From assembly GCF_965638725.1 (NCBI RefSeq), contig NC_134949.1:78646017-78710016 (forward strand): DNA of 64,000 nucleotides. The letters are read 5' to 3'. Source of the stretch: Aptenodytes patagonicus. Lineage: Eukaryota > Chordata > Aves > Sphenisciformes > Spheniscidae. A program made the translations under genes and the position numbers. Positions 51,479 to 61,900 of the stretch are shown piece after piece; the first letter of the stretch is position 1, and every line of letters begins with the position of its first letter. The notes under the pieces are model-generated. The model did not search any database. It had not been told where the DNA came from and saw only the letters and a list, made by a program, of their open reading frames with translations.

Positions 51479-52917
51479 CTGTCTTTATCTCAACCCATGA
51501 GTTTTCTCTCTTTTACCCTTCTGATTCTCTCCCCCATCCCACTGGGCGGGGGGAGTGAGCGAGTGGCTGTGGGGTGCTTAGTTGTCGGCTGGGGTTAAAC
51601 CACAACACACATCAATGCCCATACATACCTAATATATTAGTATGTTTTTCCCCCCCAGTCTCTATTTTCTGCACAAATTAAATTAACTGTTGAGAATAAC
51701 TTGGGTGAGAGGGACAGGGTTTTGTTTTCTTGGAAGTAAATATCAAAACTGAGATACCTTTTCTCTCCTTGTCCTTCTGTACGTGTGAACGACAAGCAGA
51801 TCAACACACTCTCTGCTTTCCAGTAAGACCAAACACTTAATTTAAAGGAACTGGCTGTAATGCTCCTGTTTGTTTATGATTTGGTGATAATAGCTTGGTA
51901 ATGGCAGTCTGTAAGTCACTATCAGCATTTTAACATCTTCTATGGAAATTCCAGAGATATTTAATTTGCTCACTTGGTATATAAAAGCTCTTCCTGCTGA
52001 GTATAATGTGTTGAATATAATCCTTACTCAATTACTAGAAGTGCGCTGTAAAATGGTTGAAACTTGGTAAGGGAGCCGTAACACACCCAATATGTCAGTT
52101 TACAGTTTCTGTTCTCATTTGTCTTGTAAATTTAGCTGTTTTCATAATTGCAAGTGCAGTTTGAGAAGGGGAGTGGGTTGTGATTATTTCTATTTGTACA
52201 TATTTATGTGTTTTTAAAACTGTCTTTTGTCCTCTCTTTCTTTCTGCAATATGTCCCCGTAAGTCTTAGCACAGTGGGATGTAATTGTAGCCTCTTACAA
52301 GTTGCAAAAAACCTAAGAATTATTGAGGTGTTGCTTTAATGAAAATGATCCTTTTCCATTTTTGAGCTAATGTGCATAGTTATAGAAGCTGCAGGAATGA
52401 ACTATGTTACATGAAATAACTGACATTACAAAGGATTTCTCATCTTTTTTTTTTAAATTTGGCTTTAAAATTTCTGTATTTTTGACTGTTTAGGTGTATT
52501 CCTGCAGCACAGTCTCTAGTCTGGGGTTAGCAATCTCATATTGAAAGCATAATTTCTAATGTGAAAAGGTACATTCTGTGTTTGTAAATGCCAGCGTTTC
52601 ACTCGGACATCAAAGATTCGGGATGAGCCAAGGAGGACAACAAGTGCTGGACAGGACAACAGATGAGGAAAACTTATGCTTGGGAGCCGCAGGACAGAGA
52701 AGAGCAAGAACTGTTTCTGTCTCGGGAAGTCACCCGTACTGAGAGGCGAGAAGCCCCCCAGGACTCTCCCTCCTGCCCGTGCACTGTGTTAGGACCTAAG
52801 ACTCCCCGTGTATCTTACTGACATTTTCTTGAGGAGTGGGTGGATGGAGGAGAAGCTTTAAGTATAAGCAAAGCTACCAACAGAAAACAGCAACTGTTTT
52901 TTGGTTGGGTTTGTGTT

Positions 52918-52932
52918 TGTGTGTGTGTGTGT
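52918..52932 (+). repeat. (TG)7 dinucleotide repeat
   Basis: A short TG run preceded by imperfect TTGTG units. Confidence 0.85.
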
Positions 52933-53479
52933 TTAACCCAGTTGTCAAAAATGTTCCCTTTTACTAGTCCGAAAGCCAAAATTTCAGCTCAGCATGCTTA
53001 ATATTTTTGGAATGTGGGCAATGATGCCTCCTAAACGATAGGTGACAAAGCGACCTGAGAGAGCACAGTGCATTTATAAAGTCTAAACCTTTCTGGAAAA
53101 ACTGTCCAAATCCTTCAGCCTGGCAGGAAAAAGAACCCCCAAAACTCTTGCCTTTGTGAATTGTTGGTCCTGCCTTTTTGTACAGAGCAAGTTAAACTGT
53201 ATTCGCCCCTGCCTCAGCTGGGTAGGTGGACCTACCATAACATCCTTGTGGGACAGAGTACTTTGTGTGTGGGAATCAAAAATGTTGCTTTCTTTCTGCT
53301 CAGCTGCATGTTTGGCCTTCTCAGCTAGCCTTGAGTAGTGGAAAGATTATGTTTATTTCTTAGCAGTCTCTGTTCAGTATCCCACACTTCCCTCTTAAGT
53401 ATCTGGAATTAGCAACTGCTGGAAATGTGATGCAGACTAAATGGACCATGTATTTATTTATGCAATGGCCTTAGCCATT

Positions 53480-53526
53480 TTTTTTTTGGTGTGGTTTGGT
53501 TTTTTGGGGGCCTTTTTTTTTTTCTT
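53480..53526 (+). repeat. T-rich, G/T low-complexity stretch
   Basis: T runs of 9-13 are separated by GGTGTGGTTTGG and GGGGGCC. Low complexity. Confidence 0.8.
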
Positions 53527-53731
53527 CTCCAAATCCAAGCATCATTCTTTCCATTAAATACACTCTTTTCATTTCCCCGTGTATAAACCACTTGTATAAA
53601 CTATGGAGTATTGGTATCTGGGGATTTCCCTGCAGACGGAAAGGAAGCCATGAAGTTTGAAGCTACTGGAAAAAGTGGAAACTCAAATCTCTACAGCTAT
53701 TCCAGACAGTCTTTGAAACATTAAAGCAAGT

Positions 53732-53769
53732 TTTATTACAGAGATTAGTTTACGTTACACTCATTTATT
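53732..53769 (-). promoter_or_regulatory. Two minus-strand AATAAA poly(A) signals
   Basis: On the minus strand AATAAA occurs at 53764-53769 and again at 53732-53737, 26 bases apart. They could end a transcript that comes from the ORF at 55423-55914. AATAAA is frequent by chance in AT-rich DNA. Confidence 0.25.
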
Positions 53770-55142
53770 AAAACCTAAGGACATCTTTATAAAAACTACC
53801 GTATATAAAGACAAGAGCAGTGCAATAGCAGTGTAAAACACATTTTTGGTTTACTTGGCAATCACTTTAGAAAGACAACATGATTCATAACATGAAGTTA
53901 GAGAATGCTGCAAAAAATAGGACAGGATTTGATCAAAAACTAGATTAGCAAATCACTGGACACTGGCACATATTGATTTCAAACATTGAGTGTTATGTAA
54001 ACAGTATTATTGTCAGTGTATTAATAAAGAGTGAGAAATCACTGTAACCCTAGAATTTCTAGTTAGCTTAATTAGCCTAAAATTTGACTGCAGACTATTA
54101 AAATAGACTATTGTACTGTATATATTATCTTCTTAGTGATTTACTATTTATGTAAAAGGAGGACTAGAAGAAATGCCTGTCTTGTACAAGAGAATTTTCA
54201 AGGCTGAGAAAAGATGTTTCTTCCTGGCGAGTGGGTGAGGTTTTGTTTTTGTTGCTTTACTTTTCATACGCCATCACTGGTGGCTAAATAGAACTGACTT
54301 TAAAAATCAGTTTGACATGTTACTTCATCACTTCTTCAAGTGGACAGTCCTCATATACAAATTACAGCCATAATAAAACTATTAAAAACAGTTATCTAAA
54401 ATAGCTGCTACAATGTGCTGAAGTATGCATTAAGAGGCCAGATTGTTTTCACTCTGTGTTTTTGTAAGATCGATAACCAGGCACGAAAGATGGTTAATTA
54501 CAACACCAAGTCCGGCACAAGCTTTATAACTTATCTTTTTATGTCCTACATTATACACAGCAATTATTAAGAAGTTGGACACTCAGTAAAACTGAAGAGA
54601 GAAAATGAGTGGGACAAGGAAGGAGGCTTCTGGAGCACGAAGGTCGTTAATAGCCACTGAGACAGACAGCTGCCATTGTTAATAGGGTGTACAAGGGAAT
54701 TATACACTTCTGTAAATGTTAATTTTATATCCTTTATTTTTCCAACTATATGAGGATGAACATAGAGGAAAATATATTTCTTTTGGTCCAGGTCTTTTCT
54801 TTTAGAGAGATACTGTGTTTGAACCAGTCTCTTTCTGCAGAAATAATTGAAGAATTCATTGCAGTTTATCTGGTTCACCATAATTTTAATCAGTTAAGTG
54901 CAGAGGGATATCAGAGCACTGCTACACAGATGGCTGAGATGTTCAGGTGACTGTTTGTCTAGCCAGTGCTATTCTACAATGTCCCAAACGCTAAGGGAGA
55001 AGGGCCGATAGCGATGGTGGTAGGGAAACATGTGTGGTGCTCTATCTCCCTTTAGTTGAAGGCCCAACAAGCATTAGTCTTATTCAGGATCCTATATTCT
55101 GCTAAACTAGAGAGGCTATCAGATGATTATAACAACACAATC

Positions 55143-55160
55143 GATGAACAATTGTTCATC
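55143..55160. repeat. Perfect 18-bp palindrome
   Basis: GATGAACAATTGTTCATC reads the same on both strands with no spacer. The centre ACAATTGT contains back-to-back ACAAT half-sites of the kind bound by SOX HMG boxes, but this is only a motif match. It lies within the candidate 3' UTR. Confidence 0.9.
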
Positions 55161-55422
55161 AGCTACGACATGGATTTATCCATAAATTAATTGGTAGGCA
55201 AAATCAGACTTTCAGCCAGAGAGTATCTACCTTATATTAACTGGCTCTGTATAGAGAATAAAAGAAAACAAACAAAAAACCAAAAAGCACATCAATTACA
55301 AGGTATACATGTACTAGAAGTAAAGCATAAAACTGCTCATTAATAACGCACAATTCCCAAAGGGAAAAAAACCCTTACAAAATACAGTAAGTCACACAAA
55401 CCAGTATCTAATACAAATTTCT

Positions 55423-55914
55423 TCATGAACATAAGCTTTTTACAAAGCTCTCTGTGGCGGTCATCACCTCACAATGAAAGTAGGTGCTGGTAGAAGGTAA
55501 AAGGAGCAAACAGTTACTGCAAAGCGCCGAGGTAAGACTGATTACTGTAGATATGTACTTTGTTGGGTGTCTGCAGGGGTTATGGATCTTGGAGCCGATG
55601 TGGGAGTGTGAAGAAGACGTGATGCTGGCAGAGGCATGGATGGCGCTGCTTCCAGCTACTTGGTTTCCTTTGCTTTTCTTCCAAGTTGGCACTAATAGCA
55701 CCGCCTTACATCTCATAGGGTTAGCTCTCCCACCACCAGGAGCACTGACCCTTTCCCTGCCGAAGCTCTCATCATCAAGGAGAGAGCAGTTTGGACTGTC
55801 TGCCAGTATCTGCAAGCTACTTACAGCGTGTCTTTGCTGGAGGTCCTTTTTGTTCCCAGCTGAAGTGTTTTGAATGGTTCTGCAATGCTCTGATGAAATA
55901 TTCTTTTTGGAAAA
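55423..55914 (-). other. Possible terminal coding exon of an unidentified minus-strand gene
   Basis: A minus-strand frame is open for 164 codons, from a TAG at 55915-55917 to a TGA at 55423-55425. The translation is compositionally protein-like: Ser/Asn/Lys-rich, with blocks such as SLLDDESFGRER and KAVLLVPTWKKSKGN. No start codon fits, so it would have to be a spliced last exon. AG acceptors exist at 55915, 55890, 55880 and 55810, but their pyrimidine tracts are weak, and a good donor (GTAAGT) lies inside at about 55823, which complicates the model. Downstream, in the transcript sense, lies 1.7 kb without ORFs that ends in two AATAAA signals. I do not recognise the protein and no domain is visible. 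An ORF of this length can arise by chance in 64 kb. Confidence 0.2.
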
Positions 55915-58900
55915 CTAGAATCTCTTAGGTTTAGTGTGAAACAAGGTTTAAAAAATACTAACTCAATTTTATTTGAAGTGCTACGTTTCTCACAGCGTAA
56001 ACCACCCCAGTTGCACTGTGGCAGCTCTGTTACAGCCCTACAAGCTGAGCTGCACGCAGAGATGCGTACGCAGGAGCTTCTGTGAAGAGTGAGAATGGGC
56101 CAGGCCTTAAGCTTACCTCGGACAGGATGGAGTCTAATGCCTGCAGGGTGGCACTCCCACCTGTGGCATTTGAATTCTTTCTTATTAGTTGTTGCCCGCC
56201 CTTACTCAGTGATACTCGGCATTTTTTACCAGTTGCTTTGCAAAGAAAAGGGGCATGCGCATATTGGTATCCTACTCAGATTGGGCCTTCTTTGAAGACT
56301 GGGCACTCCAGTGGTCTCCAGCCTTGTTGGGTCCCCCAGCACTATTTATTCCTGCATGGCGTTAGTTCACGTACCATCAAGCACTCCGATAGCCGTGAAT
56401 TAGCTCAAATCACTCAGTAGTCTATCCCTTTTGAGTTCAACAGAAGACTAAAACTCACTCAAAGCAAAGAGGTACAAAAGGAAAACTTGATTGTTCATTG
56501 ACAAGGTGTTCCTCATGTTGGTTATACAGTAAAATATATGGTTATTTTAAAGTTATTCAGATTTGCAGGACAAAATATTAGGCATGAAGGATTAATTTGA
56601 CATTATCGTGGCTTTGTGTTATGATTTCTAGATGAACTCCTCTGGTTGTCATTGCCAGGTTCTCTATGTATACATCTTAAATAATTGAATTTCACAGGAT
56701 TTGCTCATGTAATTGATACTGTATGATTTTAAAATAAACCTGTCCTGTGGAAAGTTAAGTCAAGCTATTGCAACCTAGTCATCAAGTACTCCACATGCTT
56801 CTGTGGTAGCATCATTGCCCTTCTGGCTTACAAATGAATTCTTAGATTTGTGAGGGGTAAACTCTGAAGCCAGTCGGTGGCTGAAGGAATTGGATTATTG
56901 CCTTGTAAAGCAAAGGGACAACGGTATTATTGCTTTTGAAATATATAGTTTGTCGATTTTCTTCTGTTTCTCTTTCAGCTTCAAGGAGTATGGGGGTGGA
57001 ATGGGGTGTCTGTGTTGCTTCTTAATAAAGTTCCCCTCTTCAGGAGGGTGTGTGAAGCTGAAGCCAAGATGTGCTCAGATGTTTGATGTCTTAGCAGAAT
57101 CATTGCCAATGATCTTAAAATGTGAATTAAGGTTGAAACGACTGCTACCCTGCAGTTTGACTTGATGAAAGGGCTTCACTTACCTTGTAATGCATATGAC
57201 AATACAGTTAATAGTGATGGGGATTGCCAGCATCTACCTTATTGTGACAAAATATTCACCAGAGAACTTTGGAAAAACTCACATTCAGTATTCTGACACT
57301 TAGATTAGGCTCAAATGGCAATAGATGGATGGGGAGGCAAAGAAAAGTTATCTACCAAAGGTTTGTCTTGTGATCTTTTTCCACCTTTGTGTGGATTTGC
57401 CAGAGCAACTTAATTTTCTTCCTATTGAGCATTTTCTCAAATATGATGCTTCCTTTCAGAGATAATATTGTCGATCTAGAATTAAAATATTGCTTACAGA
57501 CTACTTTCTTCTGGAGACTCTTTCTATATCGTTTGCCTATAGAAGTTGTCTGAATGGTGTTTCTCTTCAGGTGACTTGCTCAGTCTCCCTCTTGTAGCCT
57601 TTGTCTCTCCTGCTTATCCGTCATTTTTTCAGCTCTTGTCATTTAGTTGATTTTCTTGAAGGCTGCTCCTTGAAGTCTGATCTTACCTCTCCCATCTTGA
57701 GGCACATCAATATAATTTTCTGGAAGACATAAACCACAAATGTTCCCATAATGTTTCACAAGCACACAATATCAAAGTATTTCCTGTAAAGAAAAACCTG
57801 TAGTTTTCCCAGTTGTGGATTTAATTTGGGGAGGCAAGAAAGAGGAAGGAAAAGTGTTAGAAAGAAAGCAGAGGTGTTAGGAGGCCTCCGCCTTCCCTCA
57901 TTAGCTCCGTTTGGCCCAGTGTGATCTTGTGTGATATGGATGGTTGCATTCTCCTCTTTTTTTCTACATAGTCAGAGCGGGAGGCTAACCTTGTTTCTCC
58001 CTGTTCTTATTAAACTGGTCCTGGTTCTGCAAAATATTAATCACACAGTAGGTGTGCAAGTTGCTTATTCTTACCTGTAACCTGGGGGAACACGGGGTGC
58101 TGCCTAGCTCCTGGGTCTGGGCGCATACCTGAGGTGCTGATGATGTGCCAGGCCAGCCCCTGGGTGAGCATCATCAAGAGGGAACCCTGGGAATGTAGCA
58201 GGGAGGGAGATGGGATGCTTTCCTGCAGGTCATGGAGCTTTGGCTGCTGAAGACAGCAAGGCTGTATGCTACATGACAAAAATCAGATTTCACCCCAAAT
58301 CCCTCTTTCTGTATGCAAACCAGTGTACCTGTTCCACATTGTTGTGTTGTCTACTACCTGTGAGATGAAAAGATCAAATACTTGCCTGAAAAGGTGAAAG
58401 AGGAAATGCAAAGAACTGCTAAACTCTTCATTTCTACTGCTTGTAGTCTAGTCTGAAAGTACAAAGTGCAGAGGGCTTCCTTCTGCAACCATAAATTTAC
58501 TTTGAAGTAAATCTCATTTCCGTGGACAATCTCACCGGAGCTGTTTACATGAGGAAAGTGTGCCTGTGACCATACGGTAAATGCCTTTATCAAATGGCAT
58601 GGCGTCTTCCTATTGCACTCATTACCAGGGTATGCATCAGACGAAGCATAGGCTCCTTACTCTAACCCCTGTTCCTTTCATATGATGAGAAAATGCACTT
58701 CTATTTCCACATATGTAAATCAGTAAATATTATGTTCATGTGCTTTCCTCACATAAGTGGTGTGAGTATTCATCATTTTTTGCTTGCAGTGCCTCCTGGA
58801 CGTAACAAATGCTTTAAATCTGCCCATTTTCACCTTGTGCAGTGTGTGTGCGTGTAACTGGCTATGTGATCCGTCCATATATGAACTATGGCAGCGTGTA

Positions 58901-61900
58901 GGTAAATTGGCTGAAAACCCAACTAGGGAAGGTTTTGAGGTAGACCAAGATTACTAATCATACTAATAAATTAAAGCAATCCATCTGTTTGCTCAGGCAG
59001 GCAAGCATAATGGTACGAATATAAGCTGTTGGAGGCACAATTTGGTATTCTAGTAGCAACAATACTTAATTAACTTCTCCCACCAGACAGAGTTCTTTGC
59101 ATATTGGGTATTCCCAAGTCTACGTGCTACATTATACATATTGCATTCCATTAATGTATAAAATATAAAGAAACATCTGGTTCAGACAGCAGAATATCTG
59201 TGGGAATCAGCAAGTTTGAGGTTATTTAGTGTTTTACCCATCAAATCTATTCAGTATACAAGTCTTCAGTCTCAACTTTCACATTGAAGTTGCAGTGGTG
59301 ACTCTGCTCAGAAGTGCAAGGTCGGGTAGGCAGCCACCTGAGCTGTAGCTCAACTGTATTATCTTAATTCAGATTTAGGCATTTCTCACAATACTGTTAG
59401 CCAGGGAGGACCTCTGAGCAGAAATACACAATTCTCTTGTAACTAACTCTGAGGATTTAAGCCTTCACCCAAAACTCAATCAAATGAAACCTATGTCAAG
59501 GTTTGACAGTTAATTGCTTTCTAATAATCAAATAGCCTAGACAGCCTTATTCGTGTTAGAAATACCAAAAAATTACTTTGCATTGTTTTGTTCTGTCACT
59601 GTCCTTTTTTGACGTTGGTACAAATGGATACTAACAAAACATGAAAACCTGCCTCTTGTGAGGTCTGCAGGCAGACGAAGTTTAAAACAAGTTGTTTGTA
59701 TCCAGAAGAGAGTCTCCTGAGACTTAGTTATAACTAATTTAAAAAATACCTGGGGAGAGAGAAACTGAAGAGTATGAGCACATATCACGGCTTGGAGCCA
59801 CCTACGTCCTTCGCAGCACCTTCAGTTGTTTCTTTTCACTCTTCTGTAGAGTGCTATGTGTGCTTTAGCTCAGATGAAACGCTTTACTGATCTACAATCT
59901 GCATAATTTAAATCACTAGATTGTTTGACAGGATGCAGTTTCTTTTAGTTATTTATTTATTTTTAAAGAAATGTTTAGAGATGGAGCAGGTAGAGCAGGC
60001 ATTTGTGTGCTCCAGGACAGAATGCAATTTTAAATGTGTCAGACCCACCAGCCAGTTACTCTTTTCCTGTACCTGAGAGTCCCAAAGTTGCTCCTGGCCA
60101 GATGCTTCTTCCGAGGTTAATGTAAAATCAAGAGTGTCACCAAGGTGGTGTAAAATGAGAGTTCCCACATCCAAAGACCATAGGAAAGTTTATGAATATT
60201 TGTATGCAGCACAGAAGATAAAATATCACTCGTGCGAGTAGCTTCAATTCTCTGCCAGTTCCCCTAACGTGTGTATAAAGCTATGGGAGAACGAGTGGGA
60301 GGATGTGAACAGCAGAGCCAGCAACACACAGACCACACTCAGCTCTGAAAGCCTCTTACATCAAGTGTGAAGTATTCACACTGCGTTTTCCGAGCTCCGG
60401 GCTGAGCCTGGTGCCGAATCAATAGCTTCTGCCTGAAACTGAGCCCTGACAGGACAGATGCCAGGCTAAAAGGTCTTCTTCCTCTAGTGAGAAGTGAAGT
60501 GGGGTGTGTGACTGACTTATTGATGGCTGGACCAGTAAAGTTGAGAGGTACTGCTTCAGATCGTTTTGCAGTAGTGGGATCGTTGAAAATACTTGCATTT
60601 TCCTAAGAAAGACGAATGCTAATTTCCATGTGCAGTTAGCCAGAGTATTATATCCAGGCCTCTCAACACAGCATGCTTGGCAACAGAAACCCCATATTTG
60701 TCACTTCTGGTCCCTTCTACAGGATTTTAATGTATTTAGAGCCGAAGCATGTGCTCTGGAGGTGGCTCAGGTTGCTCCTACTCACTAGCAAAGGTTACCG
60801 TCATTGTGTAGGACCCCAGATTGCCATCGCTGCTCTACCTGACTGCTCAGTGAACAGCAACCAGTTAAGCCGCATGGATTTTCATTGCCTGGCAAGGAAG
60901 TAGCTAACTAAAAGATTGCCCTCTCTTCCACAGCAATGACTTTGCACAGCGGCTTATTTCCGCTGGAAAAAAAATGACATCCGTTAATAATGAAAGAATG
61001 ATTCAGAGCCTCTGGAGACAAGTTTTTTTCAGGGACTTTTGTCATTTTCTGACAAATTAAGTAAACAGTTGCCGCATTCACCGTTCCAGGGCCTCTTGCT
61101 AAGTTAGTGTTCACATAAAAATGCCATCAATCACCACAAACCCTTCAGACCTCAGATAACAAAGCAAATGGTCTCCGCAAATGTCCAGATCTCGCTCTGG
61201 CATAAAATTGTATTACACTGATGTAAGCAGACCTGCACAGATCTCCGCCTGTTGAGGTTCTGCTGCAATGCCTTCAAATCTGGTCATGCTGGGAGTGGAA
61301 GAAAAGCTTTCGCTCACTCTGTTCATAGGAAGAGCTTGGATACCAGGCTACCAAACAGCTTTCTGCAATAAGAAGCCCTTGGCGGATACACTGATTATTA
61401 TAGGCAATAGGAATGTCCTCCTTCCCCATAAATGGAAGGACAAGGGAGGACAAAGCACAATGCACTAGATTTTGAAAAAAGCCTCACAAGATTGAAAGGA
61501 AGGATATGAGAAATGAATTGCAGGACAAGCACCAAATGAAAAGCCATTCAGTTGTATAAATATATTACAAACCAGAAAGAAATAGAACATAATCTAATCC
61601 CTCTGCCTGTGGAGTCTGCCAAAGATCAGGGAAATAATTTTCATAGCTTGGCATCTGTACACTTCTATGGCTATATTATACATAGCATATAACATTATAT
61701 CCAAAATGCATGCTGAAAGGCTGCTCGGGTTACCAAGTCTAATTCTTAAAAGTTATGAAATGCCAGAATGAACGCTGCTGATGCAATCTCAATTTGGCCC
61801 TCTTGTTTGCATGAAAGAAAGCGGAAAGTCTCAGACTTTTTAGGTGGGGCTCATAATCTTTTTTTCTTTGGGAGAAGATCAAAATAGGTGAATGATTCGG

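Larger units (their letters stand above)
51014..51607 (+). mobile_element. Solo LTR of the same avian endogenous retrovirus family, copy B
   Basis: This 594-bp element begins TGTGCTGGTTTTGGCTGGGG and ends GGTTAAACCACAACA. It lies in the same orientation as copy A but 27 kb away, with no retroviral coding sequence between them, so the two are separate insertions and not the two ends of one provirus. It keeps a recognisable promoter (CRE 51272-51279, TATAAA 51289-51294) and an ATTAAA poly(A) signal (51473-51478) about 180 bp downstream of the TATA box, which is a normal U3-R-U5 arrangement. I see no convincing target-site duplication (GAGAA before, CACAT after). The segment between the TATA box and poly(A) signal does not resemble that of copy A. 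Confidence 0.85.
51608..53709. other. Gene-free stretch after LTR copy B
   Basis: AT-rich unique sequence with a TG run and T-rich low-complexity tracts. No ORF or repeat family is recognised. Confidence 0.6.
53710..55422 (-). other. Possible 3' UTR of the minus-strand exon candidate
   Basis: This AT-rich stretch follows the stop codon at 55423 and runs to two minus-strand AATAAA signals (TTTATT on the plus strand at 53764-53769 and 53732-53737). Just beyond them the minus strand has U/GU-rich sequence around 53660-53715, as expected downstream of a cleavage site. No conserved coding frame is present. The only odd structure is the perfect 18-bp palindrome at 55143-55160. The assignment depends entirely on the exon model. 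Confidence 0.2.

Noticed and set aside
23511..51607. One 28-kb provirus bounded by the two LTRs
   Set aside because: No gag, pol or env remnants lie between them, a CR1 and unique DNA do, and the LTRs differ in their centre. Two independent insertions fit better.
59953..60192. Minus-strand ORF ending beside AATAAATAAATAA
   Set aside because: Protein-like at first sight, but there is no splice acceptor or start near its 5' end and the AATAAA run is a simple-sequence tract.
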